Source of the DNA: Acidobacteriota bacterium
GTDB taxonomy: Bacteria; Acidobacteriota; Vicinamibacteria; Vicinamibacterales; UBA2999
NCBI GenBank assembly: GCA_020851835.1
Contig: JADZBZ010000051.1
Span: 1 to 7,413 of the forward strand
Reading direction: 5' to 3'
DNA length: 7,413 bases
The notes beneath the pieces are model-generated. The model worked only from the letters and a program-made list of their open reading frames with translations. It searched no databases and was not told where the DNA came from. Below are positions 1-7,133 of this stretch, piece by piece. A program made the translations under genes and the position numbers. Within the stretch, counting starts at the first letter, position 1, and the number at the start of each line of letters is the position of its first letter.

Positions 1-655
1 CGCTGAAGATGCGCACCTGGCCGCGCTCCTCTTTGGGTGCCGGTGTGAAGGACATCATGCCGTCGCCGAGCAGCACGAGCGCGGTGACGCCTTCGGGCGT
101 CTCGGCGACGAATACCTGGCCCGAGGGTAGACGCAACTCGAAGTCCACCGACCGGATCACCAGCCCCTGCGCCGCGTACTGCCTGTCGGGCCGCAGCGCG
201 AGGCGATGCAGGCCCTCGAGCGACGACAGGCGATCCTGGGAGACGATGCGCCAGGGCTGGCGATCCGCGGTCTCGCCGCGCGGCTTCCTGATGTCGAGCG
301 TCCAGGTGGCGATGCGGCCGCGCGGGCCGGTTTCGAGAAACACCTCGGTGATTAGCGAGTAGCCGTCGCCGGGCAGGGCGCCGGCCAGCGGAGCGCGGCC
401 GCGTTCCTTGATCACGACGCGAGTGATGCCCTGCGGCACCATCGCCTCGAAGAAGTCCACGGCCTGCTGCTGGTCGGCGGTGGACGAGAGGAGATCGATC
501 CAGCGCTGGCGGTCCATTGTCGAGATGGCGGTTTGCACCGCTTCCAGGAACGCCGGAATCGAAAGGTCCTCGGCGCTCGGCGCCTCGATGGGCTGGGCGG
601 CGGCTGGCGTCGCCGGCAGGGCGAGAGCGAGGCAGAGGACCAAAACCCCTCGCAT
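1..655 (-). CDS. Exported protein, N-terminal part (possible M1-type peptidase N-terminal region); truncated by window edge
   Basis: The frame is open from ATG at 655 to the left edge, giving 218 codons with no stop, so only the N-terminus is visible. Residues 1-20 form a Sec-type signal peptide: MRG, then a hydrophobic run (VLVLCLALAL), then a likely signal peptidase I site at PAAA|QP. The product is therefore exported. The mature part is an alpha/beta mix. It has a helix with DRQRWIDLL near 48-56, a PGDGYSLITEVFLE strand region near 96-109, a TWTLDIR..WRIVSQDRLSSLEGL segment (118-149), and a VFVAETPEGVTALVLLGDG stretch (181-199) followed by FTPAP and RGQVRIFS. From memory, this layout matches the N-terminal region preceding the catalytic domain in large acidobacterial M1 metallopeptidases. 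The HExxH motif would lie outside the window, so this is inference. It starts 25 nt after the phosphatase stop, so cotranscription is likely. No Shine-Dalgarno is visible. Confidence 0.72.
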   Translation of the reverse strand, partial: MRGVLVLCLALALPATPAAAQPIEAPSAEDLSIPAFLEAVQTAISTMDRQRWIDLLSSTADQQQAVDFFEAMVPQGITRVVIKERGRAPLAGALPGDGYSLITEVFLETGPRGRIATWTLDIRKPRGETADRQPWRIVSQDRLSSLEGLHRLALRPDRQYAAQGLVIRSVDFELRLPSGQVFVAETPEGVTALVLLGDGMMSFTPAPKEERGQVRIFS

Positions 656-680
656 ACGAAAATTAGACGTCAGCCGACGC

Positions 681-1874
681 CTAGATGGCGAGCGAATTCG
701 TCAGGCGGCTGAGCACCAGCACGGTGAGGTCGTCCGACAGTCGCGTGTCGCGTCGATGCCGCTCCACGGCCTCGAACACGGCGCGGCCCAGCTCAGCCGC
801 CGCGGCGGTCCCGAGCGCACCCGCGTGGAGCGCCAGCGTCCGCTCGAGCCCGGCCTCGTCGAACGGCGTGCCATCGGGACTCTCGGCTTCGGTGATGCCG
901 TCGGTGTACATCACCAGCGCGTCGCCGGCCTCGAGCTCGATGTGCCCCTGCTCGTATTCGGAGCCTTCGAACATGCCCAGCGCCACGCCGCCCGTGCTGA
1001 GCCGGATGATGGCGCCGTCGTGCTTGCGGAGCAGGGGCGGCGTCTGGCCGGCGTTGACGAAGGTGAGCGTGCCGCTCCGCGGATCGAATGACGCGAGAAA
1101 CAGGGTGATGAACCGCGAGGCCGGCGCATGACGCCCGACCTGGATGTTCAATCGGTGCGCCAGCTGGGGCAGCGGCAGGTTGTCGTCCACCAGCGTCCGG
1201 AGGATGGCCAGCAGAAGCGCCATGAGCAGGGCTGCCGGGCTGGCCTTGCCCGCCACGTCTCCCAGGGCCAGCAGCACCGTGCCATCGGGACGCGGCAGGA
1301 TGTCGTAAAAGTCGCCGCCCACCGTATTGGCGGGCTGCGTCAGCCCGAAGGCCTCGACACCGGGGCCCGACCAGGTACCTTCGGGTAGCATCGCCCGCTG
1401 GATCTCCCGCGCCACTTCGAGGTCGCGTTTCAGAGAGAGCCGGTCGGCGACTTCGAGCAGAACCAGCAGGTTCAGCAGGAGGAACCCGAAGAGCAGCCAC
1501 AGGGTTCCGTCGGAGAAGAGGGGCGCCGGCACGCCGAAGCGCACGAAGAAGAGCGCAATGGGAACTCTGAAGGACAGGATGCCGAAGCCCTGGAACAGTT
1601 CGAAGAGCCCGATGACCGACGTCACCAGCGCCACCGCATAGATGGCGCGACGGGCGGGCGACAGGCGCATCGTGAACGCCAGGAAGAACGCCTGCAGGTA
1701 CTTGATGGCGCGGCGACTTCGAGACAAGCCTTCGAGCTCAGCCGTATTCACGCCGCGCGCGAAGAAACGGTACGCCTCGGGCGTTTCGCGCGTGAACAGT
1801 TTGCCGAGGTCCTGCGCGTTGAGGTCCTCGGTGTAGGTTGACAGGAAGTCCCGCGGCTTGGGGGCGGGCGGCAT
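681..1874 (-). CDS. Membrane-anchored SpoIIE/RsbU-type PP2C serine phosphatase
   Basis: This 397-residue protein is predicted to dephosphorylate phosphoserine/threonine on a regulatory partner, typically an anti-sigma-factor antagonist. Residues 1-70 are a charged, probably cytoplasmic N-terminus. Two hydrophobic segments follow, near 78-112 and 124-142 (LWLLFGFLLLNLLVLLEV). A linker helix with REIQRAMLP (156-164), the signature just before SpoIIE-type catalytic domains, leads into the PP2C core. Core motifs are GGDFYD (186-191) and GDVAGKASPAALLMA (205-219), both supplying metal-binding aspartates, then NAGQTPPLL (274-282), MYTDGITEA (322-330) and the terminal DDLTVLVL (381-388). All expected metal ligands are present. 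I chose ATG 1874. An in-frame ATG at 1967 adds 31 residues of low-complexity sequence, and a TATACT hexamer lies inside that extension. No RsbV/RsbW-like partner is encoded nearby. The catalytic family is confident; the substrate is unknown. Confidence 0.93.
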   Translation of the reverse strand: MPPAPKPRDFLSTYTEDLNAQDLGKLFTRETPEAYRFFARGVNTAELEGLSRSRRAIKYLQAFFLAFTMRLSPARRAIYAVALVTSVIGLFELFQGFGILSFRVPIALFFVRFGVPAPLFSDGTLWLLFGFLLLNLLVLLEVADRLSLKRDLEVAREIQRAMLPEGTWSGPGVEAFGLTQPANTVGGDFYDILPRPDGTVLLALGDVAGKASPAALLMALLLAILRTLVDDNLPLPQLAHRLNIQVGRHAPASRFITLFLASFDPRSGTLTFVNAGQTPPLLRKHDGAIIRLSTGGVALGMFEGSEYEQGHIELEAGDALVMYTDGITEAESPDGTPFDEAGLERTLALHAGALGTAAAAELGRAVFEAVERHRRDTRLSDDLTVLVLSRLTNSLAI

Positions 1875-1954
1875 CTTGCAGTAATACGGCCCTAATTCGC
1901 GGCCAGTTCCCGTCGGGCACGGGTGCAGGTGTCCAGGGAGGCGCTCACGCGTGG

Positions 1955-1960
1955 AGTATA
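1955..1960 (-). promoter_or_regulatory. Possible -10 element upstream of the phosphatase gene
   Basis: The minus strand reads TATACT here, a 5/6 match to the sigma-70 -10 consensus. It lies about 80 nt upstream of the chosen ATG at 1874 and downstream of the membrane-protein stop. No good -35 box is found at 16-18 nt spacing (the best is CTGCCC-like) and there is no extended TGn, so this is only a candidate. It would give the phosphatase and exported-protein genes their own transcript. Confidence 0.25.
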
Positions 1961-1982
1961 CCGGCATCGCCTGAACCGGGCA

Positions 1983-1999
1983 GCCCGCACCGCGCGGGC
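1983..1999 (-). terminator. Small GC-rich hairpin between the membrane-protein and phosphatase genes
   Basis: GCCCGC (1983-1988) pairs perfectly with GCGGGC (1994-1999) across a 5-nt loop, just after the membrane-protein stop at 2007. There is no T-run on the minus-strand 3' side, so it is not a classic intrinsic terminator. It could be a pause site or chance in GC-rich DNA. Confidence 0.25.
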
Positions 2000-2006
2000 C
2001 TTCGCG

Positions 2007-4025
2007 CTATCGCGGCATCTCGTAGATCGCGTCTCCCTCCGGAAAGCTCTCCACGTAGCGCGCGCCCCGCGTCTCGAGCCACGAGAGGAGCTGGCGCCCA
2101 CGATCGGGGTTCTTGAAGGCGGGGATGTGCACCACCACGTGCGTGGTGCCTGCGTCCAGCAGTGCCTGCCAGGCACGGTCGCCGTCTTCGGCGAATCGGC
2201 GAAGCGCCGCGGCGCGCGCGAGGTAGGCCGGAGGGAAGGCGCCGCTGTAGCCGTTCAGCACGGGCTTGTCGTGGGCCGCCGCGTAGTACACGGCGCGGAT
2301 TTCCCACGCGGCATCGCCGAACGGGAACTCCGCCACCACCGTGCCGGCCGGCAGGGCCCGGATGCGCTGATAGACGCGCGGCAGCGCCGACGCCGGGTAC
2401 ACGCGGGCCGGCGGAATGGCCTCCTCGGTACCCCACGTGTGGTTCATCTGGAGCGGCATGGCCGCGCCGTCGGCGAAGACGAGCACGCCCAGCCCTGCCA
2501 GGGCCACCGGACCCCACGACCGGCGCGCGATGGCCGCCGCGCCGTATCCGGCCGTCATCGCAAGGAACAGCCCCGCGATCATCGCGTAGCGCGCCGGCAC
2601 GCGGAGGCCGGTGAACCCCGGCACGTAGTCGTACAGCAGGCTGTAGAGGCCGATGTCCGACACGCGCGCCGGCCCGGCGGACGGGTCGGGACCGAGTGAC
2701 AGCCACATCGCCAGCAGCATCAGCGCGGCGAAAAAGACCGCTGGCGCCGAGAAGAAGCGACGGGCGATGTCGCGCATCGACGGCGAGGTCCAGAGCAGCG
2801 CCGCCAGGGCCAGCAGCGTCTGCAGGGCCACACGCAGCGGCGTCGAGGCGCGTACCGCCAGGCCCGCAATGGTCGTCTTGAAGCCGCCGACGAGCAGCGT
2901 GGTCAGCAGGGCGATCGTCTGGAGCACGAGCACGAGTCCCAGGGCGGCGGCCGCCATGCGCCGCCTGCCGGCGGCTGGCGGCACGGTGGAGGTGCGCCGC
3001 GCCAGGACGGCGGCCGCCACCAGCGCCACCAAGGCGAGCAGGGGCGCGGTGACGCCGAGAAACGTTTCGCCTTCACCGTGCGGGTACATTCGCAGCACGT
3101 GTCCCCATAGGTGAATCGGCTCGGCGGCGGTCGCGTAAGACCAGACATTGGCCGAGAAGGCAAGCACCTCTCCCAAGCCGCGATCGAATCCGTAGAGCCG
3201 CTGCACTTCGCGGTACGGCAGCAGGAACGGCACCGTGCACACGACCGTGGCGATACCGGCCGTCGCCAGCCCGCCCCAGGCGGCGCGGTCCCGCAGCCGG
3301 CCGGTTGCCCAGAGCCGCTGCACGGCGAACAGGGGCACGAACGGGGCGAAGAAGAGGAGGTAGTACCCACACGACCAGTTCTGCAGGACCAGCGCCGCCG
3401 TGCCGCCGGCCAGGGCCAGACGCGATCGGCGATCGACGTAACGATAGAAGCCCCAGAGGGCCAGCGGCATCCACTGCGAACTCATGATCTGCACGTGCGG
3501 GATCTGAGAGATGCGGTACGGCAGGAAGCCGTACACCAATCCGGCGATGACGCCGGCCCGCCAGTCGCCTGTTAGATCCCGCACCAGCAGGTAGGCGCCG
3601 ATCGCCGAGACCACGAACGTCGAGAGGAACACCAGGTTGTAGCAGAGGATGATGTTGCCGGTCAGCGCATACACCGGCGCAATCTGCAGCGCCTGCGCGA
3701 AGAGGTGCTCGGAGAGCGCCAGCGCGTACGGCTCGGGATGGAAGATGTTGCCGTTCCAGAAAGCCTGCCAGGAGAGGCGGCCCGTCAGGAGGTGGGGCGC
3801 GTGTTGAGCGCCCCACTCCAGGATCCACATGTTGAGCAGCGAATCACCCAGGTCGCCCGGCACGTCCCGGGCCAGGCCGAGCGCGAGAGGCCAGGTGAAC
3901 GCCAGCGCCAGAGCCGTGTAGCCGAGCGCGACGAGCCACGTCGTGCCCGGCGCCGGGGGCCGAAGGCGTGACGGGGTCGAAGGCCAGGCCTCAGGGCGCG
4001 GGCTGCCGGCGGGCGCGCCGATCAC
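2007..4025 (-). CDS. Polytopic membrane protein, GT-C glycosyltransferase-like, with soluble C-terminal domain
   Basis: This 672-residue integral membrane protein has many hydrophobic helices, including about 30-50, 110-145, 155-170, 205-235, 252-270, 322-342, 358-380, 398-412, 428-445, 480-500 and 505-520. A predicted soluble tail of about 150 residues follows (roughly 525-672). After the first helix, the loop PGDLGDS (56-62) places two aspartates where GT-C fold enzymes carry catalytic or metal-binding acidic residues. The layout matches dolichyl-phosphate-mannose/RgtA-like GT-C transferases, which use polyprenyl-phosphate sugars on the outer face of the membrane. That function is inference; no diagnostic family signature is visible. 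The start is GTG at 4025, whose last two bases form the TGA of the upstream aminotransferase (GTGA), implying translational coupling. The frame stays open another 243 codons upstream, but there it is a shadow of the aminotransferase. The C-terminal AGTTHVVVH motif (625-633) recurs in the gene at the right edge of the window. Confidence 0.85.
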   Translation of the reverse strand: MIGAPAGSPRPEAWPSTPSRLRPPAPGTTWLVALGYTALALAFTWPLALGLARDVPGDLGDSLLNMWILEWGAQHAPHLLTGRLSWQAFWNGNIFHPEPYALALSEHLFAQALQIAPVYALTGNIILCYNLVFLSTFVVSAIGAYLLVRDLTGDWRAGVIAGLVYGFLPYRISQIPHVQIMSSQWMPLALWGFYRYVDRRSRLALAGGTAALVLQNWSCGYYLLFFAPFVPLFAVQRLWATGRLRDRAAWGGLATAGIATVVCTVPFLLPYREVQRLYGFDRGLGEVLAFSANVWSYATAAEPIHLWGHVLRMYPHGEGETFLGVTAPLLALVALVAAAVLARRTSTVPPAAGRRRMAAAALGLVLVLQTIALLTTLLVGGFKTTIAGLAVRASTPLRVALQTLLALAALLWTSPSMRDIARRFFSAPAVFFAALMLLAMWLSLGPDPSAGPARVSDIGLYSLLYDYVPGFTGLRVPARYAMIAGLFLAMTAGYGAAAIARRSWGPVALAGLGVLVFADGAAMPLQMNHTWGTEEAIPPARVYPASALPRVYQRIRALPAGTVVAEFPFGDAAWEIRAVYYAAAHDKPVLNGYSGAFPPAYLARAAALRRFAEDGDRAWQALLDAGTTHVVVHIPAFKNPDRGRQLLSWLETRGARYVESFPEGDAIYEMPR

Positions 4026-5221
4026 GCGAATTGGTACGCGGCCATCTCGTCGTAGATCGCGCCCAGCTCCGTGGGCGACGCCAGGAACACCACCCGGAAG
4101 AACCCGTCGGTCGGATCGGTGCCGAAGCCCGATCCGTACACGACGAGAATGCCCGTGGCGCGCAGCAGGCCGAGCACGTAGTCGCGATCCGTCTTGCCCG
4201 GCGGCAGCGTCATTTTCGGCATGGCATAGAAGGCACCACGGGGCGCGACGCACGACATGCCCGGGATGGCGTTGAGGCGCGAGGCCGTGAGCTCGGCACG
4301 CAGGCGCAACTCGCGACGGAAGCCGTCCTGGTGCGAGCGGTCGCCGCCAAGCGCGGCCACCACGGCGTACTGCATCGGACCGGGGCTGCACAGACGGCCG
4401 TCGGCCAGCTTCTTGATGGCGGCCAGGGCCGGGTCGAGCCGCGGCGTGGTGCCCACTGCCATCCAGCCCGCCCGCCAGCCGGGCGCGAGATAGGCCTTCG
4501 ACAGGCTCGAATAGCTGATGATCGGCGCCTCGGGCGCCAGCCGTGCCATCGGTGGCACCGGTCCGTCGTAGGCGAGATCGCCGTACACCTCGTCTGCGAG
4601 AATCACCAGGCCGTGCTCGTCGGCCAGCTCGATGAGCGAGCGGCGCATGTCGTCCGGATAGATCGCTCCGGTGGGGTTGTTGGGATCGATGACGACCAGC
4701 GCGCGCGTTTTCGGCGTGATGGCGCGCCGGAGGTGATCGAGATCCGGCAGCCACGCGTTGGTGTGATCGGTCCGGTAGTAGACGGGCGAGGCGCCAATCT
4801 TCGCGAGCACCGCCGTGTACAGCGGATAGGTCGGCGACGGCACCAGCACTTCCTCGCCTTCGTCCACGATGGCCGTCAGGGCCAGCTCGATGCCTTCGGA
4901 CGTGCCCGACGTGATCAGCACGCGATCGGGTCCCACCTCGACGCCGCGGCGGCCGAAGTCGGCGGCGACGGCCTCGCGCGCTTCCACGATGCCTGGCGAC
5001 GCGGTGTAGCCGTTGTGGCCGTCGCGCATGGCCCGGGTTACGGCCTCGATCAGGTGGGGCGGCGTGAGGAAGCCGAACTGATTCGGGTCGCCGATGTTGA
5101 GGTACCGAACTTTCGTGCCGGCGGCCTCGACCTTGCGGGCCTCGGTGACGATATTTCTGATGGCGTAGGTGAAGCGGTCAACGCGCTGAGCGGTGCGGAT
5201 GGCAGAGGTGACGGTGGACAT
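4022..5221 (-). CDS. PLP-dependent class I/II aminotransferase, AlaA/alanine-aminotransferase-like
   Basis: This 399-residue fold-type I aminotransferase transfers an amino group between an amino acid and a 2-oxoacid in the cytoplasm. Visible motifs, in order, are: YLNIGDPNQFGF (40-51), typical of the AlaA/archaeal alanine aminotransferase branch; GYTASPGI (71-78); the cofactor-phosphate loop GTSEG (106-110); DPNNPTGAIY (179-188) with the PLP-contacting Asn; LADEVYG (208-214) with the Asp that pairs with the pyridine nitrogen; SYSSLSKAY (236-244) with Schiff-base Lys242; and FFRVVF (374-379) with the substrate-carboxylate Arg376. Length and motif order fit the full family, so the enzyme looks intact. 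Alanine/glutamate-pyruvate specificity is the best guess; aspartate or another amino donor is possible. I chose ATG 5221 because the 26-residue extension to 5299 lacks family similarity. No clear Shine-Dalgarno precedes it. Its stop overlaps the start of the membrane protein. Confidence 0.93.
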   Translation of the reverse strand: MSTVTSAIRTAQRVDRFTYAIRNIVTEARKVEAAGTKVRYLNIGDPNQFGFLTPPHLIEAVTRAMRDGHNGYTASPGIVEAREAVAADFGRRGVEVGPDRVLITSGTSEGIELALTAIVDEGEEVLVPSPTYPLYTAVLAKIGASPVYYRTDHTNAWLPDLDHLRRAITPKTRALVVIDPNNPTGAIYPDDMRRSLIELADEHGLVILADEVYGDLAYDGPVPPMARLAPEAPIISYSSLSKAYLAPGWRAGWMAVGTTPRLDPALAAIKKLADGRLCSPGPMQYAVVAALGGDRSHQDGFRRELRLRAELTASRLNAIPGMSCVAPRGAFYAMPKMTLPPGKTDRDYVLGLLRATGILVVYGSGFGTDPTDGFFRVVFLASPTELGAIYDEMAAYQFA

Positions 5222-5342
5222 GGGGAAACATGGTAGCAGGTGCCGGGGAAGAGGCGCGTAGCGGCGTCGAGAGACGACGTGCCCGGCATCGCGAGCCATG
5301 CAAGAACTACACTATTACATGGATCGATACGCTGGGATCCGG

Positions 5343-5372
5343 ACGACAAGACAGTGATAACATATTTAGAAT
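5343..5372 (+). promoter_or_regulatory. Candidate sigma-70 promoter for the VWFA/OmpA genes
   Basis: ACGACA (5343-5348, 4/6 to TTGACA) is followed after 18 nt by TAGAAT (5367-5372, 5/6 to TATAAT). Both lie in the AT-rich part of the divergent intergenic region. Transcription would begin near 5380, leaving a leader of about 37 nt before ATG 5417. That argues against starts at 5240 or 5375. Assigned by eye from consensus only. Confidence 0.35.
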
Positions 5373-5416
5373 CAATGAATTACGAAGTTGGCAAGAATCT
5401 TGGTTATCATCCCTGC

Positions 5417-6364
5417 ATGCAGCGGTGCCTCCTCGCCGCCAGCATGCTGGGTTTGTGGCTGATATTGGGGTCTCACCCGTTGCTGGCACAAGTCGCGGAA
5501 GGCGGTCAGGCGGTTTTCAAGTCGGGCGTCGATCTCGTCACGGTGAGCGCGACGGTCCGAGACAGAAAGGGGCGGCTCGTGAGTGGCCTCGAGGCCCGGG
5601 ACTTCGAAGTGCTGGATCGCGGCCAACATCGGGCGATCAGCCAGTTCCGCACCGAGCGCGCGCCCCTGAGCCTGGCGATCTTGTTCGATATCAGCGGCAG
5701 CATGAACGTCGCCGCTCGGTTCACTGCTGCGAAATTTGCGGCCCATCATCTGCTCGAACTGCTCGAGCCGGGCCGCGACGAAGCCGCGCTGTTTGCATTT
5801 GACAGCCGGCTGCACGAGGTGGCCCCGTTTACGGTCGATACGCGTGCTCTGAACGGCGCGCTGGGGGAGGTCGATCCGTTCGGGGCCACCTCACTGCACG
5901 ACGCCATCGCCGAGGCGGCCGATCGTGTGGCCGCCCGGAACCACCTGCGGCGCGCAGTCGTGGTGCTCACCGATGGCATCGACACTTCGAGCGCTCGGAC
6001 GCCGGCAGAGGTGTCCGGCGTGGCGGCGGCGATTGACGTGCCGGTCTATGTCATTGCCACCGTGCTCAGCATCGACGATCCGGGCTCCGATCGCGCCACG
6101 CCGCAGGCGGGCCGGCGCGCGCCGGCCTACATCGGGACGGTCGAGGACCTCGCCCGGTGGACCGGAGGCGCCCTGATCTACGCAAGCGGCCCTGCGTCGA
6201 GCACTCGGGCCGCCAGGGACGTGATAGACGAGCTGCGGAACCTGTACCTGATCGGGTTCGAGCCGGGGACCGATACCGGCTGGCACCCGCTGGAGATTCG
6301 GACGCGGGACGACAGGCAGACCGTACGGGCGCGAGGCGGCTACAACCTGACCGCGCGGCCTTAG
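5417..6364 (+). CDS. Exported VWFA domain protein (acidobacterial VWFA-related family)
   Basis: This 315-residue exported protein carries a von Willebrand factor A domain, a metal-dependent adhesion fold that binds protein partners. Residues 1-25 form a signal peptide (MQRCLL, hydrophobic LGLWLILG, cleavage near LLAQ|V). A short beta segment (about 33-78) follows, with VDLVTVSATVRDRKGRLVSGL and the ARDFEVLDRGQHRAISQF pattern typical of TIGR03436-type proteins. The VWFA domain starts near residue 84. It has a complete metal site: DISGS (91-95), Thr158 in GATSLHDA, and Asp186 in LTDGID. The C-terminal part (about 262-313) has ELRNLYLIGFEP and a final R.RGGYN motif, also family features. ATG 5417 was chosen because it begins the signal peptide; in-frame ATGs at 5375 and 5240 add polar sequence. 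No Shine-Dalgarno is evident. The binding partner is unknown. Confidence 0.9.
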   Translation: MQRCLLAASMLGLWLILGSHPLLAQVAEGGQAVFKSGVDLVTVSATVRDRKGRLVSGLEARDFEVLDRGQHRAISQFRTERAPLSLAILFDISGSMNVAARFTAAKFAAHHLLELLEPGRDEAALFAFDSRLHEVAPFTVDTRALNGALGEVDPFGATSLHDAIAEAADRVAARNHLRRAVVVLTDGIDTSSARTPAEVSGVAAAIDVPVYVIATVLSIDDPGSDRATPQAGRRAPAYIGTVEDLARWTGGALIYASGPASSTRAARDVIDELRNLYLIGFEPGTDTGWHPLEIRTRDDRQTVRARGGYNLTARP

Positions 6365-6398
6365 CGCGCGGCGGGCCTTGAAAGAACGGCATTCCTAC

Positions 6399-6405
6399 AG
6401 GAGGT
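6399..6405 (+). promoter_or_regulatory. Strong ribosome binding site of the OmpA-domain gene
   Basis: AGGAGGT lies 3 nt before the ATG at 6409, close to a full anti-Shine-Dalgarno complement. It is the only clear Shine-Dalgarno in the window and fixes the start. It suggests high translation, as expected for an abundant envelope protein. Confidence 0.85.
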
Positions 6406-6408
6406 CAT

Positions 6409-7086
6409 ATGCGTAAGCAAGTCATGGTATTCGCGTTGTCAGCCGCCACGCTGGCCGTCGCGCCGGCGTGCGCGACCAAAGGCTTCGTCCGCGAATCGGT
6501 GGGCGAGGTCAACGAGAAGGTCACCACGCTCGGCAAGACGGTCGAGGAGACCCAGGAGCGCGTCCGGCAGAACGAGCAGAAGATCGGCGAGGTCGATTCG
6601 AAGGCGGCCGCCGCCAACTCCGCCGCGTCCAGCGCCCAGAAGTCGGCCGAAGCCGCGTCGGGTCAGGCGCAGGAAGTCGGCAAGCGCGCCGATGCGCGCT
6701 CCTCGGCCATCGAAGCCGAGACGCGCAAGCTGATCTTCGAGACGGTGATCAGCGAAGACAGCGGCAAGTTCAAGTTCGGCGCCGCCGAGCTGCCCGACGA
6801 GGCCAAGGCGGCCATCGACCAGATGGTGAACCAGCTGAAGGCCGACAAGAAGGCGGTATGGATCGAGATCGAGGGTCATACCGACAGCGTCGGTGACGCG
6901 AAGTACAACGAGAAACTGGGTATGGAACGCGCCGAGGCCGTCAAGAAGTATCTCTACGAGCAGCACCAGGTGCCGCTCCACAAGATGAACACCATCAGTT
7001 ACGGCGAGGACAAGCCCGCCAGCGACAACAAGACCCGCGACGGCCGCGCTCAGAACCGGCGCGTGGTCATCAAGGTGCTCGCCTGA
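6409..7086 (+). CDS. OmpA-family peptidoglycan-binding envelope protein with coiled-coil stalk
   Basis: This 225-residue exported protein probably links the outer membrane or periplasm to peptidoglycan. The N-terminus is a signal sequence (MRKQ, hydrophobic VMVFALSAATLAVAPA) ending in APAC, a weak lipobox at Cys21, so it is either a lipoprotein or cleaved nearby by signal peptidase I. Residues about 28-108 form an Ala/Lys/Glu/Gln-rich helix (VNEKVTTLGKTVEETQERV and onward) with coiled-coil character and no cysteine. The OmpA C-terminal domain spans about 110-225. It has GHTDSVGDAKYNEKLGMERA (156-175), whose Asp159 and Arg174 match the diaminopimelate-binding Asp271 and Arg286 of E. coli OmpA with the same 15-residue spacing. 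The family end pattern SYGEDKPASDN...GRAQNRRVVI closes it. It follows the VWFA gene by 44 nt on the same strand, probably cotranscribed. Pal-like in domain logic but with a longer stalk. Confidence 0.93.
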   Translation: MRKQVMVFALSAATLAVAPACATKGFVRESVGEVNEKVTTLGKTVEETQERVRQNEQKIGEVDSKAAAANSAASSAQKSAEAASGQAQEVGKRADARSSAIEAETRKLIFETVISEDSGKFKFGAAELPDEAKAAIDQMVNQLKADKKAVWIEIEGHTDSVGDAKYNEKLGMERAEAVKKYLYEQHQVPLHKMNTISYGEDKPASDNKTRDGRAQNRRVVIKVLA

Positions 7087-7106
7087 CACTCGGGAAGTAA
7101 ACCGCC

Positions 7107-7133
7107 GGGCCTGTCGTCCTGACAACGCGGCCC
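7107..7133. other. Imperfect hairpin downstream of the OmpA-domain gene
   Basis: GGGCC (7107-7111) can pair with GGCCC (7129-7133), and TGTC (7112-7115) with GACA (7121-7124) around a 5-nt loop. A 4-nt bulge sits on one side. It may stabilise the 3' end of the mRNA. It overlaps the first unit of the tandem repeat block. Seen by eye only. Confidence 0.25.

Noticed and set aside
408..1131. Plus-strand open frames opposite the phosphatase and the exported protein
   Set aside because: They span two well-supported minus-strand genes and show no motifs or plausible ribosome binding site.
1923..2699. Plus-strand open frame (258 codons) antisense to the membrane protein
   Set aside because: It has an Arg/His-rich composition and no domain, and it lies across the conserved C-terminal tail of the membrane protein and the following intergenic gap. 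It is a GC-bias shadow.
4026..4754. Upstream extension of the membrane-protein frame by 243 codons (915-residue reading)
   Set aside because: The extension lies entirely inside the well-supported aminotransferase gene in another frame, reads as Arg/Ala/His-rich low-complexity sequence with no membrane character, and the GTG at 4025 gives a natural overlapping start.
3968..5236. Long plus-strand open frame (422 codons) opposite the aminotransferase
   Set aside because: It is antisense to a motif-complete enzyme. Its translation is rich in Arg/Gly/His with no recognisable domain, as expected from third-position GC bias.
5222..5299. 26-residue N-terminal extension of the aminotransferase to ATG 5299
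   Set aside because: The added residues are Arg/Pro-rich, unlike the start of the AlaA-type family. MSTVTSAIRTAQRV at 5221 is the natural N-terminus.
5240..5416. 59-residue N-terminal extension of the VWFA protein
   Set aside because: It would bury the signal peptide. It crosses the AT-rich promoter-like region and starts before the candidate transcription start.
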